A stretch of DNA of 64,000 bases from Caulobacter vibrioides (GCA_001449105.1 LNIY01000106.1:62001-126000); one strand, 5' to 3'; positions 52,238 to 61,016 are shown, counted from the stretch's first letter. Notes: generated by a model from the letters alone, not told the origin. Translations and numbers: made by a program.

Positions 52238-53644
52238 CTATTCCACCCGCGGCAGCACCAGGGCCACCCGCAGGCCGGGCCCCATGCCGTTGTACTCACC
52301 CGGCCCCTCGGCCAGTTCGAGGCGGCCGCCGTGCGAGGCGGCCACCGCCTGCACCAGCGACAGGCCAAGGCCCGCGCCGGGCTCGCTGCGGCTGTTCTCC
52401 AGGCGCACGAAGCGCTGGACCACGCGGGCGCGGTCTTCCTCGGGCACGCCGGGGCCGGTGTCGGTGACCGAGAACTCCAGCTCGCCGGACGAGCGCCGGC
52501 GCAGGCGCAGCATGATCGCCCCGCCCTCGGGCGTGTACTTGATGGCGTTGTCGAGCAGGTTGGCCAGGGCCTGGGCGATGAACTCGCGATTGCCGCGCAG
52601 GGACAGCGCCGGCGTGATCTCGGCCTTGAAGTCCAGCCCCTTGTCCTCGCACGAGAACTCGTAGAGCTCGGCCATGTCGGTGGCCAGGTCGCTGGCCTCG
52701 AAGAGCTTCTGGTCGGGCGCCTGGCCGGCGGCCTGCAGGCGGGCGATGGCCAGCACGGCGTTGAAGGTCTTCAGAACCCCGTCGGCGTCGGACAGCGCCG
52801 TCTCCAGCGCCGCCACCGGGTCGCCCTTGCCGTTCTCGGCGTCGATCAAAGCGACTTCCATGCGGGCGCGCAGGCGGGTCAGGGGCGAGCGCAGGTCGTG
52901 GGCGATGGCGTCGCCGGCGTGGCGCAGGCCGCCCATCAGCCGCTCGATGCGGTCGAGCATGTCGTTCAGGCCCTCGGCCAGCTCGTCATACTCGTCGCGG
53001 GTGCCGCGCACCTTGGCGCGGGCGTGCAGGTCGCCGGCCCGCACGGCGTTCACGACGTCGACCAGCCCCTGCATGCTGCGGCTGACGTTGCGGCTGATCA
53101 GCACCCCGCCGGCCAGCCCCAGGATGATGACCAGCGCCCCGGCGCCCCACAGGGCCCGGACGATCTTCATCACATAGCCCTGGGACTCGGCGACGTCGGC
53201 CCCGACGAACAGGATCTCGCCGCCGGCCAGGCGCTCCTGCACGCCGCGCGCGGAGCGGCGCACCGTGGCGCCGTCGAGGTCGGTCTCGGTCAGGGTGAAG
53301 CTGCGCCAGGTGGGCCCCGTGCCGGTGAAGCCGTCGATCGGCGACTCCTCGATCGAGCCGGTGATCCGCTTGCCGGTCTTGTCGGCGAAGTAATAGAGGA
53401 ACGGCCGCTCGCCGATGGCCCGCTCGACCAGGGTCTGGTTCAGGGCGTTGACCCCGCCCTGGCGATAGGCGGCCTCCAGGCTCTCCATCTCGCGCGTGAT
53501 CTCGGCGTCGGCGCGGCGGTCCACCTCGCCGGCGGTGGCGATGTAGATGTAGCCGAGGAACGCCGTCGCCGCGGCCGCGAACAGGGCCAGGAACAGCAGG
53601 GTCAGCCGGAAGGGCGTCGATCGAACGAGGCGCGGCAGGCGCAT
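52238..53644 (-). CDS. Sensor histidine kinase of the degP-linked two-component system
   Basis: 468 aa from ATG at 53644. First helix FRLTLLFLALFAAAATAFLG, periplasmic domain of about 130 residues, second helix ALVIILGLAGGVLISRNV, HAMP, H-box AIAHDLRSPLTRLRAR, ATPase boxes NLLDNAIKYTPEGG, DTGPGVPEED, GAGLGLSLVQ. Its partner regulator is encoded upstream, but a toxin-antitoxin pair lies between them; the toxin stop is only 4 bp before this start. Genes of this type accompany degP and cycHJKL in other alphaproteobacteria, suggesting envelope sensing. Confidence 0.93.
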   Translation of the reverse strand: MRLPRLVRSTPFRLTLLFLALFAAAATAFLGYIYIATAGEVDRRADAEITREMESLEAAYRQGGVNALNQTLVERAIGERPFLYYFADKTGKRITGSIEESPIDGFTGTGPTWRSFTLTETDLDGATVRRSARGVQERLAGGEILFVGADVAESQGYVMKIVRALWGAGALVIILGLAGGVLISRNVSRSMQGLVDVVNAVRAGDLHARAKVRGTRDEYDELAEGLNDMLDRIERLMGGLRHAGDAIAHDLRSPLTRLRARMEVALIDAENGKGDPVAALETALSDADGVLKTFNAVLAIARLQAAGQAPDQKLFEASDLATDMAELYEFSCEDKGLDFKAEITPALSLRGNREFIAQALANLLDNAIKYTPEGGAIMLRLRRRSSGELEFSVTDTGPGVPEEDRARVVQRFVRLENSRSEPGAGLGLSLVQAVAASHGGRLELAEGPGEYNGMGPGLRVALVLPRVE

Positions 53645-53648
53645 GGCT

Positions 53649-53948
53649 TCAGGTCTTCTTGCCGATCAGAACGTCGAGGTCGCGCCGGCCATCCAGGACC
53701 CGCAGCACCTCGACGCCGCCCGTGACCGGGCGATAGACGATGATCCACGGCTTGACGCTGTGAAGGCGCGCACCGCTGCGTGTAGCTCGGCCAAGGTGCG
53801 GAAAGGTCGCCAGGTTTGGCAAGGCCTTCTCCAGTCTCCTCAGCACCGAGGTCGCGGCCGAAAGCCCGTTGTCGGCGGCGACCTGTCGAAAGATGTCCCG
53901 AAGATCCGCCTCGGCCTTGGCCGTGGTGACTAAGCGCGGCGGCGCCAC
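53649..53948 (-). CDS. RelE/ParE-family toxin
   Basis: 99 aa from ATG at 53948. ParE/RelE fold pattern: RLVTTAKAEADLRDIFRQVA, LRRLEKALPNLATFPHLGRA, SVKPWIIVYRPVTGGVEVLR, VLDGRRDLDVL. It begins 10 bp after the antitoxin stop, the usual antitoxin-then-toxin order. It probably poisons gyrase or translation when freed from its antitoxin; which one cannot be told. It ends 4 bp before the kinase start. Confidence 0.9.
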   Translation of the reverse strand: MAPPRLVTTAKAEADLRDIFRQVAADNGLSAATSVLRRLEKALPNLATFPHLGRATRSGARLHSVKPWIIVYRPVTGGVEVLRVLDGRRDLDVLIGKKT

Positions 53949-53958
53949 GAGCAGGACG

Positions 53959-54180
53959 TCAGGCCTTGGGCGAGGACTGGAGGAACCGCGAGGTTTCCTC
54001 TGCGATCAGCCGGTCTATGTCGAGAACCGACCGTTCGCCGCGTTTCAGCTGGGCGTCCGCTTCGGCGACGATCGCTTCGAGCGCTTCGTGGTTGCGGGCG
54101 GCCCAGGCGTCGAGGTCGGCGCCGGACAGTCCCGGATCGACGTGAGCGCCCTGCTGAACGGACTTCACCGGCTTGTTCAT
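53959..54180 (-). CDS. Antitoxin partner of the RelE/ParE toxin
   Basis: 73 aa. A short, mainly helical protein (GLSGADLDAWAARNHEALEA, IVAEADAQLKRGERSVLDID, RLIAEETSRFLQS) of the size and position of ParD/CopG-type antitoxins; the helical tail would wrap the toxin. It starts 33 bp after the response-regulator stop. The family is assigned from context more than from a motif. Confidence 0.75.
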   Translation of the reverse strand: MNKPVKSVQQGAHVDPGLSGADLDAWAARNHEALEAIVAEADAQLKRGERSVLDIDRLIAEETSRFLQSSPKA

Positions 54181-54213
54181 GGCCGCGAGCCTAACACGGG
54201 TCGTGCGGGCCGC

Positions 54214-54885
54214 CTACGGATCGAGCCGGTAGCCCGCCCCGCGCACGGTCTGCAGCATCGCCCGGTCGAAGCCCTTGTCGATCTTGCTGCGCAGGCGGGA
54301 GATGTGCACGTCGATGACGTTGGTCTGCGGGTCGAAGTGGTATTCCCACACCTTCTCCAGCAGCATGGTGCGGGTCACCGACTGGCCGGCGTGGCGCATC
54401 ATGAACTCCAGGAGCTGGAATTCGCGGGGCTGGAGGTCGATCTCCTTGCCCTGGCGGTGGACCGTACGGTTGATGAGGTTCATCTCGAGCTCGCCCACCT
54501 TGAGGGTGGTCGCGACGGCGCCCGTCTCGCGGCGGCGCGACAGGGCCTCGACGCGGGCGATCAGCTCGGGGAAGGCGTAGGGCTTGACCAGGTAGTCGTC
54601 GGCGCCGGCCTTCAGGCCATCGACGCGGTCGCCCACCTCGCCCAGGGCCGAGAGGAACAGCACCGGGGTCTGGTCGCCCTCGCGGCGCAGGGTGGAGACC
54701 ACCTCGACGCCGTTCTTCTTGGGCATCATCCGGTCGACGATCAGCACGTCGAAGCCGCCCTTGCCGGCCTCGGCCAGGCCCGCCTCGCCGTCCGGCGCGT
54801 GAACGCAACTGTAGCCGGCTTCGGTCAGGCCGTGAGACATGGCGCCGGCGGCCTCGAGATCGTCCTCGATAATCAGAATACGCAT
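54214..54885 (-). CDS. OmpR-family response regulator of the degP-linked system
   Basis: 223 aa from ATG at 54885. Receiver (MRILIIEDDLEAAGAMSHGL; phospho-Asp in DVLIVDRMMPKKNGVEV; DDYLVKPYAFPELIARVEAL) and winged helix (LQPREFQLLEFMMRHAGQSV; VDVHISRLRSKIDKG-like segment; LQTVRGAGYRLDP). Two CGATAG/CTATCG palindromes lie just upstream and are candidate autoregulatory sites. Confidence 0.94.
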   Translation of the reverse strand: MRILIIEDDLEAAGAMSHGLTEAGYSCVHAPDGEAGLAEAGKGGFDVLIVDRMMPKKNGVEVVSTLRREGDQTPVLFLSALGEVGDRVDGLKAGADDYLVKPYAFPELIARVEALSRRRETGAVATTLKVGELEMNLINRTVHRQGKEIDLQPREFQLLEFMMRHAGQSVTRTMLLEKVWEYHFDPQTNVIDVHISRLRSKIDKGFDRAMLQTVRGAGYRLDP

Positions 54886-54904
54886 CAGCCAACCCCTCGT
54901 GCGC

Positions 54905-54920
54905 CGATAGAGAACTATCG
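54905..54920. promoter_or_regulatory. Candidate operator palindrome 1 upstream of the response regulator
   Basis: CGATAG-AGAA-CTATCG, perfect 6-bp arms, 20 bp upstream of the start codon. Confidence 0.55.
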
Positions 54921-54934
54921 ACGTTCTCCCGATT

Positions 54935-54953
54935 CTATCGACCGGCGCGATAG
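54935..54953. promoter_or_regulatory. Candidate operator palindrome 2 upstream of the response regulator
   Basis: CTATCG-ACCGGCG-CGATAG, the same hexamers in the opposite arrangement, centred about 31 bp (three helical turns) from palindrome 1. Confidence 0.55.
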
Positions 54954-55010
54954 TTGGCGACTGGATACCGGCTTCGCGGGCGCCCGTCCCTTAAACCTTG
55001 GTCACATACG

Positions 55011-55040
55011 AAAAATCCCGCCTCCATGGCTGGGGGCGGG
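55011..55040 (-). terminator. Rho-independent terminator after degP
   Basis: On the minus strand CCCGCC, a loop, GGCGGG and then ATTTTTC, starting 27 bp after the degP stop. It separates degP from the response-regulator transcript. Confidence 0.85.
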
Positions 55041-55067
55041 ATCGATCGTTGGTCGGTGACGGATCGC

Positions 55068-56645
55068 TTACGGGGCGATCTTCAGCGGCACGATGGTCGG
55101 GCGGCCGGCGCGGACGATGCGCAGGTTGACGCTCGGACGCTGCAGCTTCTTGGCCGCCTCGACCGCGGCGGCGACCTCGGTCACGCTGGTGACCGCCTCG
55201 CCGTTGACGCTGGTGATGACGTCGCCCTTGCGCAGGCCCTTCTCGCCGGCGTCGGACGTAGCCTTCACGCTGTCGATCAGCAGGCCCTTGACGCTGCTGT
55301 CGATGCCGTTGGCCTTGCGGGCCGCGTCATCGAGGGGCGTCAGGCTCATGCCCAGAGCCTCGGCCTTGGGGGCCGCCGGCTTGGCCGGAGCGGCCTTGTC
55401 GCCGCCGTCCTCGTTGTCGTTGTCGGCCAGTTCCTTCTCGGTCGGACGCACGCCAGAACGGATCTCGACGGTGCGGGGCTTGCCGCCGCGCAGCACGGCC
55501 AGCTTGATGACCTCGCCCGGACGGGCCTTGGCCACTTCGCGGGTCAGTTCCGAACCGCTCTTGATGGCCACGCCGTTGACGCTGGTCACGACGTCCTCGG
55601 GCATCAGGCCGCCGCGCTGGGCCGGACCGCCCAGCACCAGGTCGGCGACGATAGCGCCCTTGGTGCCGGCCAGGCCTTGCGCCTCGGCCATCTCGCTGGT
55701 GAAGGGCTGGATCTGCGCGCCGATGTAGCCGCGCACCACCTTGCCGCCGTTGATCAGCTGCTTGGCGGTGGCCTCGGCCACGTCGGCCGGGATCGCGAAG
55801 CCGATGCCCACCGAGCCGCCGGTCGGCGAGAAGATCGCCGTGTTCACGCCGATCACCCGGCCGTAGATGTCGAACGAGGGACCGCCCGAGTTGCCACGGT
55901 TGATGGGGGCGTCGATCTGGATGTAGTCGACGAACTGCGAGGAGTTGTCGCCCAGGTCGCGGCCATAGGCCGAGATGATGCCGGCCGTGGCGGTGCCGCC
56001 CAGGCCGAACGGGTTGCCGATGGTGATCACCCAGTCGCCGACGCGCGGACGGGCCTGGTTCTCGAAGTTCACGAACGGGAACGCCGAGCCCTTGGCCTTC
56101 GGATCGGTGACCTTGATCACCGCTAGGTCGGTGCTCTCGTCGCGGCCGACCACGGTGGCCTTCAGCTCGCGGCCGTCCTTCATGACGACGTTGATGCCGT
56201 CGGTGTCGGCGTCGGCCACCACGTGGTTGTTGGTGACGATGTAGCCGTCGGCCGAGATGAAGAAGCCCGAGCCCGAGGACTGCTGCTTGGGCGCGGCTTG
56301 CGCGTCCTCGCCGTCTTCGCCCGGCTTCTGGCCGCGCGGCACGATGTCGAACGGCAGGCCTTCCAGGCCCGGAATGCGCAGGCGGGCCTTCGGGTCGGCC
56401 TTCGAGGTCACGTCGATCTGCACGACGGCCGGCGAGACCTTCTCGAAGATGTCGGCGAAGGACAGCGGCGCGCCGGGCGGCGGGGCGAACATCGGGGCGC
56501 TGGTCGCCGAAGCGCGCACCAGTTGCGGCTCCTGCTCGGCCGCGCCGGCCGGCCCCATGCGCATGCCCACGCCCGCCAGAGCGGCGCAAGCAACGCCCGC
56601 ACCCGCGACGGCGCCAATAATGAATCCTGACTTCCGAGCAGCCAT
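55068..56645 (-). CDS. degP: DegP/HtrA-family periplasmic serine protease
   Basis: 525 aa from ATG at 56645 (GAGGAAA eight bases upstream). Signal/anchor helix GFIIGAVAGAGVACAALAGV. Catalytic triad visible: His141 in YIVTNNHVVADA, Asp173 in ESTDLAVIK, Ser253 in INRGNSGGPSFD. Two PDZ domains follow (GYIGAQIQPF, PEDVVTSVNGVAI; and MSLTPLDDAARKANG, GDVITSVNGEAV). It degrades or refolds damaged envelope proteins. It lies downstream of ccmH on the same strand and upstream of a two-component system. Confidence 0.95.
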   Translation of the reverse strand: MAARKSGFIIGAVAGAGVACAALAGVGMRMGPAGAAEQEPQLVRASATSAPMFAPPPGAPLSFADIFEKVSPAVVQIDVTSKADPKARLRIPGLEGLPFDIVPRGQKPGEDGEDAQAAPKQQSSGSGFFISADGYIVTNNHVVADADTDGINVVMKDGRELKATVVGRDESTDLAVIKVTDPKAKGSAFPFVNFENQARPRVGDWVITIGNPFGLGGTATAGIISAYGRDLGDNSSQFVDYIQIDAPINRGNSGGPSFDIYGRVIGVNTAIFSPTGGSVGIGFAIPADVAEATAKQLINGGKVVRGYIGAQIQPFTSEMAEAQGLAGTKGAIVADLVLGGPAQRGGLMPEDVVTSVNGVAIKSGSELTREVAKARPGEVIKLAVLRGGKPRTVEIRSGVRPTEKELADNDNEDGGDKAAPAKPAAPKAEALGMSLTPLDDAARKANGIDSSVKGLLIDSVKATSDAGEKGLRKGDVITSVNGEAVTSVTEVAAAVEAAKKLQRPSVNLRIVRAGRPTIVPLKIAP

Positions 56646-56788
56646 CTTTCGTCTTTCCTCACCCACGACGCTCCGCGCCGGGTTCTCGAACAGAACCTAG
56701 TTGCACCAGCAATTCGTGCAACGGTTCCAGGATTATCTTTCCTTCATGCTCACGGCGTTTCTTGCGGCCTCATCGCGGCGCAATCGTG

Positions 56789-57220
56789 TCATTCGCCCTT
56801 GAGCAGTCTCTCCAGTCGCGCTTCCTCGTCGGCCGACAGCGCCTCCGGCTCCGCTTGCGCGGTCCGGCGGCGGCGCAGCAGCGCCACCATCAGCCCCCCG
56901 CCGATCAGCAGAACCCCAAGCGGCGTAAGCCAGAGCACCGCGTTTCCGGCCGAGAACGGCGGCTTCAGCAGCACGAACTCGCCATAGCGCTGGGTCAGGA
57001 ACGCACGGATCTCCGCGTCGCTCCGGCCCTGCTTCACTTGGTCGCGCACAAGAAGACGCAAGTCATGGGCGAGCGCCGCCTCCGAGTCGTCGATGGACTC
57101 GTTCTGGCAGACAAGGCAGCGCACTTCCTTGAACAGATCGCGCGCCCTCGCCTCCTGGGCCGGATCGGCCAGACGCTCGGACGGGTCGGAAGCCGCGGCC
57201 ATGCAGGCGATCGCGGCCAT
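56789..57220 (-). CDS. ccmH: Cytochrome c maturation protein CcmH (CycL), with an apparently shortened N-terminus
   Basis: 143 aa from ATG at 57220. Haem-ligation motif LVCQNES (thioreduction Cys pair region RCLVCQNESIDD), then LRLLVRDQVKQGRSDAEIRA and RYGEFVLLKPPF, a membrane helix (NAVLWLTPLGVLLIGGGLMV) and a short tail. It reduces apocytochrome cysteines for haem attachment. The usual signal peptide is nearly absent: only MAAIACMAAAS precedes the mature-like SDPSERLADP, and a palindromic repeat lies immediately upstream. The frame stays open through the repeat without an ATG, GTG or TTG, so the start could be a CTG or the protein is truncated. Confidence 0.85.
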   Translation of the reverse strand: MAAIACMAAASDPSERLADPAQEARARDLFKEVRCLVCQNESIDDSEAALAHDLRLLVRDQVKQGRSDAEIRAFLTQRYGEFVLLKPPFSAGNAVLWLTPLGVLLIGGGLMVALLRRRRTAQAEPEALSADEEARLERLLKGE

Positions 57221-57239
57221 CGCTATCGCGATCCCCCTC

Positions 57240-57337
57240 AGTCGCTTCGCGACAGCTCCCCCAGGTGGGGAGCATCTATGCCGGACCAGATCCTCCCCAC
57301 CTGGGGGAGGTGGCCCGAAGGGCCGGAGGGGGTCAGC
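57240..57337. repeat. Palindromic repeat (family A relative) between ccmF and ccmH
   Basis: On the minus strand GACCCCCTCCGGCCCTTCGG and CCACCTCCCCCAGGTGGGGA match blocks of the family A copies, and GTCGCGAAGCGACTGAGGGG matches the second part of copy 1 (22446-22468). It fills the whole gap between the two genes. Confidence 0.78.
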
Positions 57338-57339
57338 AC

Positions 57340-59322
57340 TCACGCCTGCGCTCCCTTGGCTTTGCGGGCAACGCCCATGCGCAGCCGGCGGTCCGACAGC
57401 GAGATCGCCCCGCCCAGCGCCATCACCAGCGGTCCCAGGAAGATCAGCCGCACCCACGGATTGACGTAGGCCCGCACCAGCCAGGCCGGCTGGTCGTTCG
57501 CGCCGGCCCGGCGCTCGCCGATGACCACGTAGAGGTCGTCCAGCCCGCGCGGGCACAGCGCCACCTCCGAGGTCGTCTGGCCGCCGGTGGGGAAGAACCG
57601 TCGCTCGGGCTGGGCGGTGCAAACGAGGCCCCCGCCCTGCTTCTCGATGCGCACGATCCCGCGCTCGGCCAGGTAGTTGGGGCCCTCCAGCGTGCCGACG
57701 TCGGTCAGGGTCAGCACATAGCCGCCCAACTCGATCCGGCCGCCGACCGACAGGGCCTGGGCGGTCTCCACCTTCCAGGCGGTCTCGAAACAGGCGCCCA
57801 GCACGAAGAGGCCCAGGCCCGCGTGGGCGATCGTCGTGCCCCAGGCGCCGCGCGGCAGGCCGCCGGCCCGGCGGCGCACCTCGGCCCAGGGCGCGCGGAA
57901 GGCCTTCACCCGCTCGGCCAGCTCTGCCAGCGCGCCGCCGATCAGCCAGAAGCCCAGCACCAGGCCCAGGCTCGCCAGCGCCTTGCGCGGCGTGACCACG
58001 GCATAGGCGGCAAGGCCCAGGATCGCGGCGACCAGCAGGGCCAGCCACAGCCGGCGCACGACCAGGCGCGCATCGCCCCGCTTCCAGGCTAGCAGCGGCC
58101 CGGCGGGCAGGATGGCCAGCGCCAGCACCAGCAGCGGCGTGAAGGTCAGGTTGAAGAACGGCGGCCCCACCGAGACGGCCTCGCCGTCCATGGCCTCGCG
58201 GATCAGCGGATAGAGCGTACCCAGCAGCACCGTCGCCGTCGCCGCCGACAGGATGATGTTGTTGAGCACGATGGCGCTCTCGCGGCTGACCGGCGCGAAC
58301 AGGCCGCCGGCGTTCAGGCTGGGCGCGCGGATGGCGAACATCAGGAAGCCGAAGCCCGCCGCGATCCCCATGATCGACAGCAGCAGCACGCCGCGCGTCG
58401 GATCGACGGCGAAGGCGTGGACGCTGGTCAGCACGCCCGAGCGCACCAGGAACGCCCCCAGCATAGAAAAGCCGAAGGCCGCCAGGGCCAGGAACACCGT
58501 CCAGCCCGGCAGGGCGCCGCGCTTTTCCAGCACGATGGCCGAGTGCAGCAGGGCCGCCCCGATCAGCCAGGGCATGAAGCTGGCGTTCTCGACCGGATCC
58601 CAGAACCACCAGCCGCCCCAGCCCAGTTCGTAATAGGCCCAGAAGGCGCCCAGCGTGATGCCGACGGTCAGCAGGCTCCAGGCCGCCAGGGTCCAGGGCC
58701 TCACCCAGCGGGCGAAGGCCGCGTCGACCTTGCCCTCGATCAGGGCGGCGACCGCGAACGAGAACACCACCGAGAAGCCCACATAGCCGGCGTAGAGGAA
58801 CGGCGGGTGCACGGCCAGCGCCCAGTCCTGCAGCAGCGGATTGAGCGAGCGGCCTTCCACGGGCGGGTCGGCCAGGCGGGCCAGCGGGTTCGAGGCGAAG
58901 ACGGTGTAGGCCAGGAACAGCACGCCCAGCGCGCCCTGCACGGCCACCGCCCAGGCTCGCAGGCGCGGCGGCAGGCGCTCGCCGAACACCGCCACGGCCG
59001 CGCCGTAGCCGGTCAGCACCAGGCACCACAGCAGCATCGAGCCCTCGTGGCTGCCCCAGGCGCCGGCCACCTTGTAGAGCAGCGGCTTGGCCGTGTGGGA
59101 GTTGGCCGCCACGTTGGCCACCGAGAAGTCGGAGGTCACGAAGGCGTAGATCAGCGCGGCGAAGGCGCAGGCCAGGGCCGCGAAGGCGCCCAGCGCCGCG
59201 CCGCGTCCCGCCCCGGCCAGCGCGCCCGAGCGCCGCAGCCCTCCCGCGGCGGAAAGGCCCGTCTGGGCGACCGACAGGGCCAGGGCCAGAACCAGCGCGA
59301 AGGCGCCGAACTCGACGATCAT
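57340..59322 (-). CDS. ccmF: Haem lyase subunit CcmF (CycK)
   Basis: 660 aa from ATG at 59322, in an ATGA overlap with the ccmE stop. Many membrane helices and the tryptophan-rich haem-handling motif GWGGWWFWDPVENASFMPWL, with flanking NPLLQDWALAVHPPFLYAGY. It transfers haem from CcmE to apocytochrome c with CcmH and CcmI. Length normal. Confidence 0.96.
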   Translation of the reverse strand: MIVEFGAFALVLALALSVAQTGLSAAGGLRRSGALAGAGRGAALGAFAALACAFAALIYAFVTSDFSVANVAANSHTAKPLLYKVAGAWGSHEGSMLLWCLVLTGYGAAVAVFGERLPPRLRAWAVAVQGALGVLFLAYTVFASNPLARLADPPVEGRSLNPLLQDWALAVHPPFLYAGYVGFSVVFSFAVAALIEGKVDAAFARWVRPWTLAAWSLLTVGITLGAFWAYYELGWGGWWFWDPVENASFMPWLIGAALLHSAIVLEKRGALPGWTVFLALAAFGFSMLGAFLVRSGVLTSVHAFAVDPTRGVLLLSIMGIAAGFGFLMFAIRAPSLNAGGLFAPVSRESAIVLNNIILSAATATVLLGTLYPLIREAMDGEAVSVGPPFFNLTFTPLLVLALAILPAGPLLAWKRGDARLVVRRLWLALLVAAILGLAAYAVVTPRKALASLGLVLGFWLIGGALAELAERVKAFRAPWAEVRRRAGGLPRGAWGTTIAHAGLGLFVLGACFETAWKVETAQALSVGGRIELGGYVLTLTDVGTLEGPNYLAERGIVRIEKQGGGLVCTAQPERRFFPTGGQTTSEVALCPRGLDDLYVVIGERRAGANDQPAWLVRAYVNPWVRLIFLGPLVMALGGAISLSDRRLRMGVARKAKGAQA

Positions 59323-59813
59323 TTGGCGGTCTTCTCCGGACCATAGGACGGAGGCGCAGCGCCCTCGCCGCGCCACTCGCCCTGCTCCTTGATGGCTTTG
59401 GCCACCTCGCGCGGCATGTAGCGCTCGTCGTGCTTGGCCAGCACCTGCTTGGCGACGAACACGCCGCCCTCGTCGAAGGCGCCGGTGGCGACGATCCCCT
59501 GCCCTTCGCGGAACAGGTCGGGCAGGTCGCCCTGATAGCGCACCTTGCTGGTCGCCTTCTGGTCGGCGACCGTGAACTCGACTAGGCCGTCGGGATGCTT
59601 GACCACGCTGCCGACCTGGACGAGGCCGCCCAGCTGCACCTTGCGGCCGGCCGGCACCTGGGCCTCCTGGGCCTGGGCGGGCGTGTAGAACAGCGAGATC
59701 GAGTCCCGCATGCCGTACAGCGCCAGGCCCACGGCCAGCGCGGCCACCGGCGCGATCGCCAGCAGGATGGTCAGGCGCCGGCGCGCCTTGCGGGACTTGG
59801 GAAGCAGGCTCAT
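59319..59813 (-). CDS. ccmE: Haem chaperone CcmE (CycJ)
   Basis: 164 aa from ATG at 59813, four-base overlap with ccmI. N-terminal anchor (LTILLAIAPVAALAVGLALY) and the OB-fold domain with VQLGGLVQVGSVVKHPDGLV, VRYQGDLPDLFREGQGIVAT and the covalent haem-binding His/Tyr in VLAKHDERYMPREV. It carries haem to CcmF. Confidence 0.95.
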   Translation of the reverse strand: MSLLPKSRKARRRLTILLAIAPVAALAVGLALYGMRDSISLFYTPAQAQEAQVPAGRKVQLGGLVQVGSVVKHPDGLVEFTVADQKATSKVRYQGDLPDLFREGQGIVATGAFDEGGVFVAKQVLAKHDERYMPREVAKAIKEQGEWRGEGAAPPSYGPEKTAK

Positions 59814-60937
59814 CGGCCGTCGGACCTGGGGAGGTTCAAATTCTGGGCGGGAGTGTCGGCGGCCTGGCGCAGGGCGGCCAGCACCCGGGGCTGGTCCTTG
59901 AAGCGCTGGGAAGCGTCCTTCAGGGCCGCGTCGCGGCGGGCGGCGTCGCCCAGCACGGCATAGGCGCGCACCAGCCGCACCCAACCCTCGGGATCGTCGG
60001 GGGCGGCGGCCAGGCGCTGGGCCAGGCCCTCGACCATGCCCTGGATCATGTCGGGCGTGACCTCGCCGGCGGCCGCCTGCTGCGGGACTGCATCGACCAG
60101 ACGTCCGGCCTTGGCAGTGCGCGCGATCTCGGCGTCGAGCACGTCGCGCCGCGGATCCTCGGACCCCAGCGCGTTCCGCACCTGCCGCCATCCAGCCAGC
60201 CCTTCTTCGACCCGGCCATCGGCGATCAAGGCCTTGGCCAGATGATAGCGGGCGGAAACGTCGCCGGGATCGCGCTTCAGCGCCTCGGTGAAGGCCGTGC
60301 GGGCGTCGGCGCCCACCTGGCCCTGCTCGCTGGTGACGAAGGCCTCGCCCAACGCGGTCCACAGGTCGGCGCGCTGCGGCGCCAGGCGCACGGCCTTGCG
60401 CAGGGCCTCGGCCGCGCCGACGGCGTCGCCCCCGGCCATGCGGGCGATGGCGAGGTTGCGATAGAGCTCGGGATTGGCGCCGTCCTTGCCGCGGGCCGCC
60501 TGCTCCAGGATCGCCACGATGCGCGGCGGATCCAGCATGGCCGGATCGCCGGCCTTCCACTCGGCCACCCGGCGGGCGAACGGCTGGTCGGGCGCGCCCG
60601 GCGCCCCGACCACGACATAGAGACCCAGCGCCAGCAGCGGCGCCAGCGCGGCGATCGTCACGACCACCCGGCGCGGACCCAGGCCCTCCCGGGGCCAGGC
60701 CGCGCTCTGGTCGGCGGCGGCCAGCAGGCGGCGACCGGCCTCGGCGCGGGCGGCCTTCAGCTCGCCCTCGGCCAGGAGGCCCCGCTCGGCCAGTTCGTCG
60801 ATCTCGGAAAGCTGGCGGCGGTGCACGGCCAGGGCCGGATCGTCCCCGGCGGGCGCAAGACCGCGCGCGGCGCCCCGCAGCACGAGGGCGGCGACGGCGG
60901 CGGACAGGCCCGCGGCTGCGATCCAGAAGCCAATCAT
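59810..60937 (-). CDS. ccmI: Apocytochrome c chaperone CcmI (CycH)
   Basis: 375 aa from ATG at 60937. Two membrane helices (MIGFWIAAAGLSAAVAALVL; VVVTIAALAPLLALGLYVVV) flank a cytoplasmic loop with a leucine-zipper-like LSEIDELAERGLLAEGELKA; the periplasmic part has TPR repeats (LYRNLAIARMAGGDAVGAAE, LWTALGEAFVTSEQGQVGAD, ARYHLAKALIADGRVEEGLA). First gene of the ccmI-E-F-H operon. Confidence 0.94.
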   Translation of the reverse strand: MIGFWIAAAGLSAAVAALVLRGAARGLAPAGDDPALAVHRRQLSEIDELAERGLLAEGELKAARAEAGRRLLAAADQSAAWPREGLGPRRVVVTIAALAPLLALGLYVVVGAPGAPDQPFARRVAEWKAGDPAMLDPPRIVAILEQAARGKDGANPELYRNLAIARMAGGDAVGAAEALRKAVRLAPQRADLWTALGEAFVTSEQGQVGADARTAFTEALKRDPGDVSARYHLAKALIADGRVEEGLAGWRQVRNALGSEDPRRDVLDAEIARTAKAGRLVDAVPQQAAAGEVTPDMIQGMVEGLAQRLAAAPDDPEGWVRLVRAYAVLGDAARRDAALKDASQRFKDQPRVLAALRQAADTPAQNLNLPRSDGR

Positions 60938-61016
60938 GGCCAGAAACCGATCATGAGACCGCTGTTAGCCGGAGAAGCGGCCGCCCGTCAGTGAAAAAAC
61001 GCTCTTAAGGGAGGGA

